Shown here: in pieces, positions 32,143 through 41,179 of the stretch
Position numbering within the stretch: the stretch's first letter is position 1
Layout: every line of letters begins with the position of its first letter
From: Ignavibacteriales bacterium
Lineage (GTDB): Bacteria; Bacteroidota; Ignavibacteria; Ignavibacteriales; Ignavibacteriaceae
Length of the DNA: 47,336 bases
Assembly: GCA_012517155.1 (NCBI GenBank)
Contig: JAAYVN010000050.1
Location: forward strand, 1-47,336
Direction: 5' to 3'
Notes under the pieces: model-generated
Database searches by the model: none
Seen by the model: only the letters and a program-made list of their open reading frames with translations
What the model was told of the DNA's origin: nothing
Translations under genes and position numbers: made by a program

Positions 32143-32976
32143 TTAAATGTATATTTCCCCCTTAAAACTGACGTTAGCCGGTCCAGTAAGGGAAAGTTTT
32201 TCAAAAACATCACCATTTAAGTTAAAGTCGACAATTAAAGAATCCCCACCAGCAGTTATCAAAGCGACAGGAGGATTCAGGTTATAAACAATTTTTGCGA
32301 TAATACCAGCAGCTGTAGAACCCGTACCGCATGCAAGCGTTTCGTCCTCGACTCCCCTTTCATAAGTTCTGATGAAAACTTTTCCATCAGCCAACTCAAT
32401 AAAATTAATATTAGCCCCACCCGGAGCAAAGAGAGGAGAATATCTGAGTTCCTTACCAAATGCAATAACATCAAGCTCGGAGATGGGTTTATTAAATCCA
32501 GGAATGTCTTTAATGTTAATTATAACGTGGGGAGAACCAGTGTTAAGGAATTGACAGTTAATATTTCCGAGGGAGGAAGCAACTATGAGGTTTTTTTTAA
32601 GGTCCCGAGGCTGGTTCAGATAGAATTTAATCATGTCTTTAGAAATAATTTTACCAGAAAATATTTCGTTATTGACACGAAATTTCATTTCGTCAGCGCC
32701 AGCTTTTCCAAAGAGAGATGCAAAAAGGATAGATGACCGAGCTCCATTCCCACACAGAGACCCAAGAGATCCATCGGCATTGTAGTAAGTCATTTCAAAA
32801 TCGACGCCATCAGTTTTGGCGATAGTAATCAAACCGTCGCCTCCGATCCCGAATCTTCGGTGACATAGTTTTCTAACAAGAACCGGAGAAATCTGAAGAG
32901 AAGGATAGGAATCTTTATCAATAAAGATAAAGTCGTTTCCTGCGCCGTTAATTTTTGTAAATGTTACCTTTTCCAT
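32143..32976 (-). CDS. dapF: Diaminopimelate epimerase
   Basis: 277 residues, standard DapF. It converts LL- to meso-diaminopimelate for lysine and peptidoglycan. The two catalytic cysteines are Cys75 in SLGSLCGNGARS and Cys216 in ETLACGTGSTAAG. FTKINGAGNDFIFID is the N-terminal signature, and NTGSPHVIIN and RYSPLFAPGGANINFIE are substrate-site motifs. The ATG lies 10 bases after the rpsT terminator, so its promoter must overlap that hairpin, or it depends on readthrough. Confidence 0.95.
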   Translation of the reverse strand: MEKVTFTKINGAGNDFIFIDKDSYPSLQISPVLVRKLCHRRFGIGGDGLITIAKTDGVDFEMTYYNADGSLGSLCGNGARSSILFASLFGKAGADEMKFRVNNEIFSGKIISKDMIKFYLNQPRDLKKNLIVASSLGNINCQFLNTGSPHVIINIKDIPGFNKPISELDVIAFGKELRYSPLFAPGGANINFIELADGKVFIRTYERGVEDETLACGTGSTAAGIIAKIVYNLNPPVALITAGGDSLIVDFNLNGDVFEKLSLTGPANVSFKGEIYI

Positions 32977-32986
32977 GACAAAACTA

Positions 32987-33020
32987 TAAAAAAAGGCTTC
33001 TACCCTAGTAAAAGCCTTTT
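32987..33020 (-). terminator. Terminator of rpsT
   Basis: On the minus strand AAAAGGCTT, an 12-base loop region, AAGCCTTTT, followed by more Ts. It begins 22 bases after the S20 stop. Confidence 0.85.
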
Positions 33021-33042
33021 AATTTAAAACACCGTTTTTAAT

Positions 33043-33327
33043 TTAAGATTTTTTAACAGGCTCAGTTTTGGGTGCAGTCAAACCTTTTAATCGCTTAGCT
33101 AAAGCTGATTTTCTTCTAGCGGCAGTATTTTTGTGAATTTTGCCTTTAGAAGCCAATTTATCGGTAAAGGATGCAGCCTCAGTAAATATTTTTTCGTTTA
33201 AGTCTTTATCATCTGTCGTTAAAGCTTTTTTAGTGAGAGTTTTGAGTTTAGAAATCGCACTTTTATTAGCTTCACGTTTTTTTGCATTTGTCAAAATTCT
33301 TTTTTTAGCCGATTTATGATGAGCCAT
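33043..33327 (-). CDS. rpsT: 30S ribosomal protein S20
   Basis: 94 residues. The start MAHHKSAKKRILTNAKKREA and the later HKNTAARRKSALAKRLKGL are typical of S20, a basic helical protein that binds 16S rRNA. The C-terminus carries a short extension (TAPKTEPVKKS). It is monocistronic, with a candidate promoter at 33373-33402 and a hairpin terminator after the stop. Confidence 0.95.
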   Translation of the reverse strand: MAHHKSAKKRILTNAKKREANKSAISKLKTLTKKALTTDDKDLNEKIFTEAASFTDKLASKGKIHKNTAARRKSALAKRLKGLTAPKTEPVKKS

Positions 33328-33372
33328 TTTTCTTTCTACCTAATATTGTCAAAATTATTATAAATTAACTTG

Positions 33373-33402
33373 TAAATATAAGCATATTTTGGCTAAGTAC
33401 AA
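33373..33402 (-). promoter_or_regulatory. Candidate promoter of rpsT
   Basis: On the minus strand TTG (33400-33402), 19 bases, TATATTTA (33373-33380), seven of eight matches to TAnnTTTG, 45 bases before the ATG. Confidence 0.5.
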
Positions 33403-33480
33403 ATATTTTTTCAATCCAAGATTAACTCTTTATTTTAATTCCGATGTTTGCTATATTGAGGAAGTAAAAACCAAAATAAT

Positions 33481-34035
33481 GTGAGGAAAACCGGGAAAAA
33501 GATGAGAATTATGCTGACGGGTGATTCTTTAACACACGGGTTTAATACTGGTGTGCTGTTAAGTGAATTTAATATAATAAACAAAGGAATATACGGAGAC
33601 AATTCAGAGGGAATAAAAAACCGGATAGGTAAAGATATAATTGAGCACAAACCAGATTTTTTATTCATTCTAATTGGAATAAATGATTTCGCACTGGGCA
33701 GGAGTATTGAGAATATTGAAGTAAGCTATAGAGAAATCGTAAAGAAGGCAAAGGATTTCTTAGCCGGAGAGAAAATATATATAACGAAACTGCTTCCAAC
33801 TAAAAATATTGAAAACAGACCAAATTCAGCAATTCGGCTGATGAATGAGCGTTTGAGCATTTTAGCCGAAGAAGAAAAGGTCAAGATTTTTGATCTATAT
33901 TCACAATTTGCGGATGAAACAGGAAATCTAAAAGATGATTTTACTGATGATGGTTTACACCTTACTCCAAAAGCTTACGGAGTATGGAGCAGTATTTTGA
34001 GAAGCAAATTGGAGGCTTTAATAAGCAATAATTAA
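33481..34035 (+). CDS. SGNH/GDSL-family hydrolase
   Basis: 184 residues from GTG 33481; an ATG at 33502 (MRIMLTGDSL) is an equally good start. The four SGNH blocks are visible: GDSLTHG with the nucleophilic Ser, NKGIYGDNS (Gly), LIGINDFAL (Asn) and DDGLHLTPKAYGVW with the Asp-His pair. There is no signal peptide, so it should be cytoplasmic. It probably cleaves an acyl ester or acts as a thioesterase-like enzyme; the substrate is unknown. It is followed 17 bases later by an acyl-CoA dehydrogenase with a strong AAGGAG site. Confidence 0.87.
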   Translation: MRKTGKKMRIMLTGDSLTHGFNTGVLLSEFNIINKGIYGDNSEGIKNRIGKDIIEHKPDFLFILIGINDFALGRSIENIEVSYREIVKKAKDFLAGEKIYITKLLPTKNIENRPNSAIRLMNERLSILAEEEKVKIFDLYSQFADETGNLKDDFTDDGLHLTPKAYGVWSSILRSKLEALISNN

Positions 34036-34052
34036 TCTATAAGGAGTGAATT

Positions 34053-35195
34053 ATGAATTTTCAGTTTACCGAAGAACAAGAGATGATACGACAAACAGCC
34101 AAGGATTTCGCCGAAGCAGAAATAGCCCCATCAGCTACAGAAAGGGATATTAATGGTGAATTTCCGGTTGAAATAGTTAAAAAACTTGGGGAATTAGGGT
34201 TTATGGGAATGATGGTTTCACCTGAGTACGGCGGTGCAGGAATGGACACATTAAGTTATGTGCTTGCCATGATTGAAATTTCTAAAGTTGATGCGAGTGT
34301 TGGAGTTATAATGTCGGTAAACAACTCATTAGTGACGTGGGGATTAGAACAATTCGGCTCAGATCATTTAAAGGATAAGTATCTAGTTCCATTAGCACAG
34401 GGATTAAAACTTGGAGCTTTTGCTTTATCAGAACCAGAAGCAGGGAGCGATGCAACTAATCAGAATACTATGGCAGAAAAAGAGGGGGATTATTACATAG
34501 TTAACGGTATAAAAAACTGGATAACAAACGGGAAAATGGCTGACTATTACATTGTAATGGCACAAACAGACAAAGTTAAAAGACACAAAGGAATTTCGGC
34601 ATTATTGGTAGAAAAAGGGACAGAGGGATTTGAGCAAGCAAAAAAAGAGGATAAATTAGGAATCAGGAGTTCCGACACATGTTCATTAACATTTAACAAC
34701 TGTAAGGTACCAGCAGAGAACTTAATCTGGGAAGAAGGAAAGGGATTTAATTTTGCAATGAAAACCCTGAATGGAGGAAGAATCGGAATTGCGGCACAAG
34801 CATTAGGAATTGCAGAGGCATCATTAGAAGCTGCAATTAAATATGCCAAAACAAGGAAAGCTTTTGGAACGGAGATTGCAAATCACCAGGCGATTCAATT
34901 TAAGTTAGCAGATATGGCGATGGAACTTGAGTCAGCTAAACTACTTACATTCAGGGCAGCGAGTTTGAAAGATAATCATCTTGATTACACAAAAGAGTCT
35001 GCCATGGCAAAATTAGCAGCATCCAAAGCAGCGGTGCACTGTGCGCTTGAAGCAATACAGATACACGGTGGATATGGATATGTAAGGGAATATCTGGTTG
35101 AGAGATACTTAAGAGATGCAAAAATAACTGAGATTTATGAGGGAACATCAGAAATTCAAAGATTAGTAATTGCCCGTTCCTTATTGGTTCAATAA
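34053..35195 (+). CDS. Acyl-CoA dehydrogenase (short-chain type)
   Basis: 380 residues, the standard length. This FAD enzyme oxidises acyl-CoA to enoyl-CoA. Signatures are FALSEPEAGSDATNQNT (FAD-binding), IKNWITNGKMADYYIVMAQT, the substrate loop KLGIRSSDTCSLTFNNCKVP and IHGGYGYVREYLVERYLRDA. The catalytic base is Glu363 in YEGTSEIQR, at the position used by short-chain (butyryl-type) enzymes. AAGGAG lies six bases before the ATG. No electron-transfer flavoprotein genes are in the window. Confidence 0.94.
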   Translation: MNFQFTEEQEMIRQTAKDFAEAEIAPSATERDINGEFPVEIVKKLGELGFMGMMVSPEYGGAGMDTLSYVLAMIEISKVDASVGVIMSVNNSLVTWGLEQFGSDHLKDKYLVPLAQGLKLGAFALSEPEAGSDATNQNTMAEKEGDYYIVNGIKNWITNGKMADYYIVMAQTDKVKRHKGISALLVEKGTEGFEQAKKEDKLGIRSSDTCSLTFNNCKVPAENLIWEEGKGFNFAMKTLNGGRIGIAAQALGIAEASLEAAIKYAKTRKAFGTEIANHQAIQFKLADMAMELESAKLLTFRAASLKDNHLDYTKESAMAKLAASKAAVHCALEAIQIHGGYGYVREYLVERYLRDAKITEIYEGTSEIQRLVIARSLLVQ

Positions 35196-35198
35196 GAA

Positions 35199-35609
35199 AT
35201 GAGAATCATTCTACTAATTGTTTTAATTCAGACAATTGCACACCCGCAGGTTGACTGGGAAAGGTGGGGGAAAAAGGAAATTGACTACAGAAAAGAAAGT
35301 TTTTCAAAATCAAGGGATTACAGTTTTGACGGATTAGGTGTAACAGAAACAATTCTGAAAGGAGCTTTAATAAGTTATTGGACTTTTTTTTCGGATATAG
35401 ACGGAGATAACTGTCCATTTGAGCCAAGTTGTTCGGCATTTTTTATCGATGCAGTTAAAACAACAAATTTAATTGAAGGAGCACTTCTTTTTTTTGACAG
35501 ATTTGCACGAGATACCAACCCATTCAACCGGCGGAAGTATTATAGAATTGTTAAATCAGGAAGGTTTTATGATCCGATTGGAAATTATGTCAAAATTGGC
35601 AGGGATTAG
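35199..35609 (+). CDS. Secreted YidD-like protein (second YidD paralogue)
   Basis: 136 residues. A short signal peptide (MRIILLIVLIQTIAHPQ) and an unrecognised 55-residue segment precede a YidD-like core: ENCPFEPSCSAF-type motif (read as DNCPFEPSCSAFFIDAV) matches [15 protein letters not shown] of the true YidD at 21113, and RDTNPFNRRKYYRI plus SGRFYDPIG matches the [10 protein letters not shown] end. The classical YidD is cytoplasmic-face; this one carries an export signal. It begins three bases after the dehydrogenase stop and is followed seven bases later by two TPR/membrane genes. Confidence 0.75.
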   Translation: MRIILLIVLIQTIAHPQVDWERWGKKEIDYRKESFSKSRDYSFDGLGVTETILKGALISYWTFFSDIDGDNCPFEPSCSAFFIDAVKTTNLIEGALLFFDRFARDTNPFNRRKYYRIVKSGRFYDPIGNYVKIGRD

Positions 35610-35615
35610 AGAGAA

Positions 35616-36503
35616 TTGTCAAGTAGAATTTATTTTATAATCTGCATTTTTATTTCGCTGTTTCAACAAATAACCGCTCAATCATATGAGTTATTAAGCC
35701 CTGCAAACATCCGAAAATTTGCCGATCATTTATACAAACAAGAGGACTACTTAAGGAGCATTGAGGAATACAAGAAACTTGAGAATTATTTAAGCAGTGA
35801 TACACTATTAGTTCGCATATCTTTTGCAGAGATAAAAATGGGGCATTATAATGAAGCGGATAAAATAATATCTATCATGTCCAAGAGTTTGCGTTATACG
35901 GGAATCACAGATTTTTTGAGTCTTAGAAATAATTTTTTAAGAATTAATCATACTAAGCAATCTTACAATAATGAATATAAGTGGGACAGAACCAGTGTTA
36001 ATATGAATTTGTGGAGTCCGGATGTGCAGGAGTCCTTTAACAGACTGGACTTTTTCCGAGAATTAGCGAATTTCCCAAGGAAAGATTTACTCGAAAGAAT
36101 AAATATTTTCACTCCAGAAGAAAGAGACACAATAAACACCCTATTGATAATGAACCTAGACCCCCCTTTAAAGAGTCCGTTAATTGCCGGGGGGTTATCC
36201 TCAATAATTCCAGGACTTGGGAAGGTTTATGCGGACAGACCAGAGGAAGGAATAATAAGTCTGATATTAACAGCTACGTGTGTCTACATATCTTACACGA
36301 ACTTTGAAGCAAAGCATCTTTTCAGGGGCTGGTTTTTTGGCGGATTATCAGCCATGTTCTATGTAAGTAATATTTATGGCACGGTTAAAGCAACAGAACA
36401 ATACAACCTAGGGGTAAAAATCGGCATAAATAATATTGTGGAGACTTTTCTTCAAGCAAGAGACTATTACTCCCCCACTTCTCTTTTAGAAATGGTAAGG
36501 TAG
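35616..36503 (+). CDS. TPR-like protein with C-terminal membrane region (IPGLGKVY type)
   Basis: 295 residues from TTG 35616. The signal peptide ends near ITAQ (about residue 22). Residues 30-160 are helical and TPR-like (KFADHLYKQEDYLRSIEEYK, YNEADKIISIM). From about 195 a hydrophobic module begins: AGGLSSIIPGLGKVYADRPE, EGIISLILTATCVYISY and GWFFGGLSAMFYVSNIYG, similar to the DUF5683-type 'IPGxGQxY' membrane domain of Bacteroidota. The function is unknown. It lies seven bases after the YidD-like gene and three before a paralogue of the same design. Confidence 0.72.
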   Translation: MSSRIYFIICIFISLFQQITAQSYELLSPANIRKFADHLYKQEDYLRSIEEYKKLENYLSSDTLLVRISFAEIKMGHYNEADKIISIMSKSLRYTGITDFLSLRNNFLRINHTKQSYNNEYKWDRTSVNMNLWSPDVQESFNRLDFFRELANFPRKDLLERINIFTPEERDTINTLLIMNLDPPLKSPLIAGGLSSIIPGLGKVYADRPEEGIISLILTATCVYISYTNFEAKHLFRGWFFGGLSAMFYVSNIYGTVKATEQYNLGVKIGINNIVETFLQARDYYSPTSLLEMVR

Positions 36504-36506
36504 TTT

Positions 36507-37343
36507 ATGCAATTATTCTTTTGTTTATGTGTAATTTATTCAGCCACGATATTTGCCAAGGAAAGATTACCCGACTCCATACTAACCGAACAATACATTT
36601 ATTGCAAGCAACTCCATGCAGAAGAAAAATATTTTGATGCAGTTACAGAGGCACAAAGATTAATATTTTTTGACTCCCTTAAGGAATACAGTTTCGGAGC
36701 CAACAGTTTAATAGCTGACTGCTACAAACAAGGAGGTAAATTCCGGGAAGCATTGATTTTCCTGGGAATTGCCTCGAAATACGTGAGTAACGAGGAAGAA
36801 AAGATTACTAACAAGATCGAATCAATAAGAATTCACATACTAAACAGATCAACAAGTATTGCACTTCGACAGGCTGAGGAATTAAAATTAGCGTACACAG
36901 AGAGGGAAGCTGAATCACACTACTGGAAAGGATGGATATATATGTTTGCCGACAGGTGGGGAGATGCAGCGAATATGTTTGCATTAATTGACACTTGTGA
37001 ATACCTTAAAAAATTCTGCGAAGATATTGATAATAAAAAATATTCCGTTACATTTGCTAAAGCAATTTCATATTTTTTACCCGGTTCCGGGCAGGTTTAT
37101 TCGGGTGAATATATAAACGGAATCCTATCTTTAGGCTGGAACATCGCTTCGGGATATTTAAGTGTCGAGGCATTCAAAGAGGAAAGGGTATTTGATGGGG
37201 CTGCAATACTGTCATTACTATGGCTGAGGTTCTATTCGGGAAACATAAGTAACGCAGAAAAATTTGCAAAGGAAAAGAATTCAGAGTTATATAATTCAGC
37301 ATTAAACTATTTACAATTAAACTACAAAGGACTTAAACCGTGA
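36507..37343 (+). CDS. TPR-like protein with C-terminal membrane region (paralogue)
   Basis: 278 residues. A signal peptide (LFFCLCVIYSATIFA) is followed by TPR-like helices (YCKQLHAEEKYFDAVTEAQR, ADCYKQGGKFREALIFLGIA, WKGWIYMFADRWGDAANMFA). Near residue 188 the same hydrophobic module appears as in the preceding gene: AKAISYFLPGSGQVYSGEYI, NGILSLGWNIASGYLS. The two proteins are equal in layout but diverged in sequence. Its stop overlaps the GTG of the ACT gene (GTGA). The function is unknown; co-transcription with the YidD-like gene suggests a shared envelope role. Confidence 0.72.
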   Translation: MQLFFCLCVIYSATIFAKERLPDSILTEQYIYCKQLHAEEKYFDAVTEAQRLIFFDSLKEYSFGANSLIADCYKQGGKFREALIFLGIASKYVSNEEEKITNKIESIRIHILNRSTSIALRQAEELKLAYTEREAESHYWKGWIYMFADRWGDAANMFALIDTCEYLKKFCEDIDNKKYSVTFAKAISYFLPGSGQVYSGEYINGILSLGWNIASGYLSVEAFKEERVFDGAAILSLLWLRFYSGNISNAEKFAKEKNSELYNSALNYLQLNYKGLKP

Positions 37344-37765
37344 CATTAACTGAGGAGAAAATCAGAGAGCTTACACTTAAAGCAATTCATGATTTGGGAG
37401 CTAAAGCAACTCCGACATTGGTAAAGGAATATATTGAAAGAGAGTTAGCAAACGCGGATAACGGGATAAGGAGTAATAATTCCACCGGAACAAGCAACAG
37501 AGTAATACTAACATCATTTGGAGTTAATAACACCGGGATCGTCAGTGCGATTACAAAAATTTTAAGTGATACCGGATGTGATCTGTTAGATATTTCCCAA
37601 AAGATAATGCAGGAATTCTATACACTGATAATGATTGTAGATATATCCAATATGACAAAAGACCTCAAGGAATTGCAGGATCTAATGAACACAATAGCAA
37701 CTCAGCTAAAAATAAAGATATATCTGCAGCATGAGGATGTATTCAGATTTATGCATAGAATTTGA
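37340..37765 (+). CDS. ACT domain protein (UPF0237 type)
   Basis: 141 residues from GTG 37340. The first 50 residues are a helical extension ending in a Ser/Asn/Thr-rich linker. The ACT fold follows: RVILTSFGVNNTGIVSAITK, LSDTGCDLLDISQKIMQEFY, TLIMIVDISNMTKDLKEL. ACT domains bind amino acids and regulate partner proteins. The UPF0237 kind is found almost always next to UPF0210, as here (26 bases downstream). Standard UPF0237 proteins are about 90 residues, so the N-terminal part is extra. Confidence 0.87.
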   Translation: MTLTEEKIRELTLKAIHDLGAKATPTLVKEYIERELANADNGIRSNNSTGTSNRVILTSFGVNNTGIVSAITKILSDTGCDLLDISQKIMQEFYTLIMIVDISNMTKDLKELQDLMNTIATQLKIKIYLQHEDVFRFMHRI

Positions 37766-37791
37766 TATTCAGTAATTAAGTTTAGAAGAAA

Positions 37792-39153
37792 ATGCCATAC
37801 GAATTCGAAGAAATACTCGAAACAATCAAAATGACTGAAATAGAGCATTTTGATATAAGGACAGTGACCTTAGGGATAAGTTTAAGAGACTGTTCGGACA
37901 GAAATATTGCCGTAACAACACAAAAGATATATGAGAAGATAACAAGATATGGTCAGGCACATGTATCACTTGCGCAAGAAGTAGAGAGAAAATATGGAAT
38001 ATCGATTGCCAACAAGAGGGTATCGGTAACACCTATTGCCATTGCGGGAGATGCTTTTGGAATTGATGAATTCGTAAAAATTGCCGAAACATTAGATAAA
38101 GCTGCCGGAGAAATAGGTATTGATTATTTAGCGGGTTATTCTGCATTAGTACAAAAGGGATTCACTAACGGAGATTTGAATTTAATTAAGTCAATTCCCT
38201 CAGCCTTATCATTAACAAAGAAGGTTTGTTCAAGTGTAAACATAGCATCGACAAAAGCCGGAATAAATATGGATGCGATTAATATGATGGCGGATGTAAT
38301 TAAGGAAACAGCATATCTGACACGCGAGAAAGACTCCATAGGCTGTGCAAAGCTTGTAGTTTTTTGTAATGCAGTAGAAGACAATCCTTTTGTTGCAGGG
38401 GCATTTCACGGAGTGACTGAACCGGAAGTGGTATTGAATGTAGGAATAAGCGGGCCCGGTGTCGTACTGAAAGCGATAAAATCTGCAGGAATGGTTGATT
38501 TTCAATCATTAGCCGAAGTTATAAAGAAAACCATTTTTAAGATAACAAGAGCCGGAGAATTAATAGGCCGAAAAGTGGCAGAAAAGCATGGTATTCCTTT
38601 TGGCATAGTTGATATATCACTGGCACCAACTCCAGCTGAGGGGGACAGCATAGCAGATATTTTAATAGCCATGGGAATTGAAGACGTAGGAGCTCCGGGG
38701 ACAACTGCAGCGCTTGCCATGTTAAATGATTGCGTGAAAAAAGCCGGATTAATGGCAAGTACTTCGGTTGGTGGAATGAGCGGGGCTTTTATCCCCGTAA
38801 GTGAGGACCAAGGAATGATAAGGGCAGCACAAAAAGGAAACTTATCATTAGAAAAGCTAGAAGCAATGACTTCGGTATGTTCGGTTGGACTGGACATGGT
38901 TGCGGTGCCTGGGGATACTCCAACAGATACATTAGCCGGAATAATAGCAGATGAAGCGGCAATAGGAGTAATAAACGACAAAACAACAGCAGTAAGAATA
39001 ATCCCTGCTTATGGGAAAGGAGTGGGAGATTTTGTTGATTACGGAGGTCTACTCGGGAAAGCTCCAATAATGACCGTAAGGCGTCTTTCATCGACAGATT
39101 TCGTTAAAAGAGGGGGAAGAATCCCAGCACCAATGAGAAGTTTGACAAATTAA
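37792..39153 (+). CDS. UPF0210 (DUF711) family protein
   Basis: 453 residues, the normal length. The family is recognised by [20 protein letters not shown] at the start, [27 protein letters not shown] and [20 protein letters not shown], with [19 protein letters not shown] later. Distant relatives share the glycyl-radical/PFL-like barrel fold, but no glycyl loop is visible and the biochemical role is not known. It is paired with the upstream ACT protein, an association conserved from Firmicutes to Archaea. Confidence 0.9.
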   Translation: MPYEFEEILETIKMTEIEHFDIRTVTLGISLRDCSDRNIAVTTQKIYEKITRYGQAHVSLAQEVERKYGISIANKRVSVTPIAIAGDAFGIDEFVKIAETLDKAAGEIGIDYLAGYSALVQKGFTNGDLNLIKSIPSALSLTKKVCSSVNIASTKAGINMDAINMMADVIKETAYLTREKDSIGCAKLVVFCNAVEDNPFVAGAFHGVTEPEVVLNVGISGPGVVLKAIKSAGMVDFQSLAEVIKKTIFKITRAGELIGRKVAEKHGIPFGIVDISLAPTPAEGDSIADILIAMGIEDVGAPGTTAALAMLNDCVKKAGLMASTSVGGMSGAFIPVSEDQGMIRAAQKGNLSLEKLEAMTSVCSVGLDMVAVPGDTPTDTLAGIIADEAAIGVINDKTTAVRIIPAYGKGVGDFVDYGGLLGKAPIMTVRRLSSTDFVKRGGRIPAPMRSLTN

Positions 39154-39295
39154 TATATTTAAGAATCCCAACGAAATTGGATTAAAGCGAAAACAAAGAA
39201 ACAGAGATGGGTAAATTAATCTTTGCTATTTTAACGTTTATTAATTAAATTTCATATTCAGAAATGATTTACAGTTATATTTCGGAGGTTTAGCT

Positions 39296-39901
39296 ATGAA
39301 AAAAGGTTTAGTAATCGGATTATCGATAGTAGGTGTAGTAGTTATACTATTAATAGTGCTTTATTCATGGATTGTAGGAGGTTACAATAATTTTGTATCG
39401 ATGGATGAAGAAGTGAAGAAAGCATGGAGTCAGGTTGAGAATCTATATCAAAGAAGAATGGATCTAATTCCCAATCTGGTAAACACTGTAAAAGGATACG
39501 CCAACTTTGAGCAAAAAACGTTAACCGACGTAATCAATGCCCGTGCGAGAGCAACGCAGTTTAATATTACTCCGGAGGTATTGAATGATCCACAAGCGTT
39601 CCAGAAATTCCAACAAGTGCAGGGTGAATTAAGCGGAGCACTGTCGAGATTAATGGTAACAGTAGAAAATTACCCACAATTAAAAGCAAATGAAAATTTC
39701 CTGCAGTTACAGTCGCAATTAGAAGGTACGGAAAACCGGATATCGGTTGAAAGGATGAAATTTAATGAAACTGCGAAGTTGTACAATACTGCAATAAAAC
39801 AGTTTCCCAAAGCAATAATTGCAAATTTTTTCGGCTTCAGAGAAAGACCATATTTCACAGCATTAGCCGGAGCAGATGTAGCACCTAAAGTTGAGTTTTA
39901 A
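39296..39901 (+). CDS. lemA: LemA family protein
   Basis: 201 residues. An N-terminal transmembrane helix (LVIGLSIVGVVVILLIVLYS) anchors a long helical bundle. SMDEEVKKAWSQVENLYQRR, MDLIPNLVNTVKGYANFE and NPQLKANENFLQLQ-like text (YPQLKANENFLQLQSQLEG) are LemA signatures, with NEFPKAIIANFFGF-type end (KQFPKAIIANFFGFRERPYF). CGGAGG lies seven bases before the ATG. It pairs with the TPM-domain gene 17 bases downstream, as in many bacteria. The molecular role of LemA is not settled. The 142-base upstream gap holds no other gene. Confidence 0.93.
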   Translation: MKKGLVIGLSIVGVVVILLIVLYSWIVGGYNNFVSMDEEVKKAWSQVENLYQRRMDLIPNLVNTVKGYANFEQKTLTDVINARARATQFNITPEVLNDPQAFQKFQQVQGELSGALSRLMVTVENYPQLKANENFLQLQSQLEGTENRISVERMKFNETAKLYNTAIKQFPKAIIANFFGFRERPYFTALAGADVAPKVEF

Positions 39902-39918
39902 GAAACAGTTGAAATCAG

Positions 39919-40656
39919 ATGTCGTGGGTTAAGTACTTAGTAGTTTTTCTGATACTTCTTTCTGAGGGATTTCCCTCCAGCAGTTATCCTGTTCTTAAAA
40001 TGTATGCGACCGATCTAACAGGGACTTTATCAAGAGCTGAACTTAATGCACTAGAAAGAAAGCTCGTAACATTTCATGATTCCACATCTACACAGCTTGT
40101 ATTTTTAATGATTTCTACGCTAGACGGAGGAGCAATTGAAGAATATTCTTATCAAGTAGCGGCAACAAATAAGATTGGTACCAAGGAAAACAACAATGGG
40201 GTACTACTATTAATAGCGAAAGAAGACAGAAAGCTCAGAATTGAAGTAGGTTACGGTCTTGAGGGAGTGCTGACAGATGCGACTTCAAGCTATATAATAA
40301 GGAATGAAATAATTCCATTTTTTAAGAATGGAGAGTATTTTGAAGGGATAAATGGGGGTTTAAATGCAATTATTGCGGTAACAGCAGGAGAATACAAGAA
40401 AGTAAAAGAAGAGGAAGACTCCGGGGGAAAAATCCCATTTCCTGTAATTATTTTCATTATAATAATATTACTTAGCATATTTGGTGGCAGAGGAAGTGGA
40501 AAAGGGATTTTAATAGGGAGTGTATTAGGACAAATGGCAGGAGGAGGATTCCGGGGAGGGAGTTTTGGCGGGTTTTCGGGGCGAGGTGGAGGTTTTGGTG
40601 GATTTTCGGGGGGTGGAGGAAGTTTTGGCGGAGGAGGAGCTTCCGGGAGCTGGTAA
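39919..40656 (+). CDS. TPM domain protein (TLP18.3/Psb32/MOLO-1, YgcG-like)
   Basis: 245 residues. A signal peptide (about 1-22) precedes the TPM domain: VLKMYATDLTGTLSRAELNA, STQLVFLMISTLDGGAIEEY, NNGVLLLIAKEDRKLRIEVG and YGLEGVLTDATSSYIIRNEI. A transmembrane span near 175-190 (PFPVIIFIIIILLSIFG) is followed by a glycine/phenylalanine-rich low-complexity tail (GGGFGGFSGGGGSFGGGGAS) ending in SGSW. The layout (TPM, span, Gly-rich tail) is standard for LemA partners at the cell membrane. It is presumed co-transcribed with lemA. Confidence 0.92.
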   Translation: MSWVKYLVVFLILLSEGFPSSSYPVLKMYATDLTGTLSRAELNALERKLVTFHDSTSTQLVFLMISTLDGGAIEEYSYQVAATNKIGTKENNNGVLLLIAKEDRKLRIEVGYGLEGVLTDATSSYIIRNEIIPFFKNGEYFEGINGGLNAIIAVTAGEYKKVKEEEDSGGKIPFPVIIFIIIILLSIFGGRGSGKGILIGSVLGQMAGGGFRGGSFGGFSGRGGGFGGFSGGGGSFGGGGASGSW

Positions 40657-40795
40657 ACGTGAGGAATTTCGTATTCTTCCAAACAGAAAGTCAGAGGATT
40701 TTGCACTTGTAATTTCATGAAACTTTTATAATATTAGGTATATAATTATTTTTTTTCAGACAAATTAGTATTATTTAACAAAATAGGAGTAAAAC

Positions 40796-41128
40796 ATGGC
40801 TATCAGAATAACAGATGAATGCATCAACTGCGGAGCCTGTGAACCAGAATGCCCAAATACGGCGATATATGAGGGTGGAGCAGATTGGGAATTAGGTGGG
40901 ACAAATCATGGAAATTCAGACACGGCACCCTCAGGCGCAACCGGATTTTTCAGCAGTGATTATTACTATATAGTACCTGATAAATGCACGGAGTGCAAGG
41001 GATTTCATGATGAACCGCAGTGCGCTGCAGTTTGTCCAGTTGATTGCTGCGTTCCAGATCCAAATCATGTAGAAGACGAGGCTACATTGCTGGCGAAGAA
41101 AGAGCATCTAGACAGTCTTGGAAGGTAA
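40796..41128 (+). CDS. 2[4Fe-4S] ferredoxin, Chlorobium/Alvin-like
   Basis: 110 residues. The first cluster motif is [12 protein letters not shown], the second [18 protein letters not shown], with the long insert between the second and third cysteines typical of Chlorobium and Allochromatium ferredoxins. A 25-residue Gly/Ser-rich loop ([20 protein letters not shown]) separates the clusters, longer than usual. The C-terminus is a helical extension ([17 protein letters not shown]). It carries low-potential electrons in the cytoplasm. GGAG lies seven bases before the ATG and a terminator follows. Confidence 0.93.
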   Translation: MAIRITDECINCGACEPECPNTAIYEGGADWELGGTNHGNSDTAPSGATGFFSSDYYYIVPDKCTECKGFHDEPQCAAVCPVDCCVPDPNHVEDEATLLAKKEHLDSLGR

Positions 41129-41144
41129 GGAAACACAGGATATT

Positions 41145-41179
41145 AAAAAAAACCCCTTTATTCAGTAAAGGGGTTTTTT
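41145..41179 (+). terminator. Terminator after the ferredoxin gene
   Basis: AACCCCTTTA, loop TTCAG, TAAAGGGGTT with an A tract before and TTTTT after. It ends only about 15 bases before the crtI ATG. Confidence 0.9.

Noticed and set aside
38502-38981. 159-residue minus-strand frame
   Set aside because: It mirrors the well-supported UPF0210 gene and has no recognisable domain.
39154-39295. Possible promoter or small RNA before lemA
   Set aside because: Only a TATATTTC-like string without a TTG at the right distance, and no stable hairpin, was found.
40290-40718. 142-residue proline-rich minus-strand frame
   Set aside because: It is the complement of the glycine-rich tail of the TPM protein.
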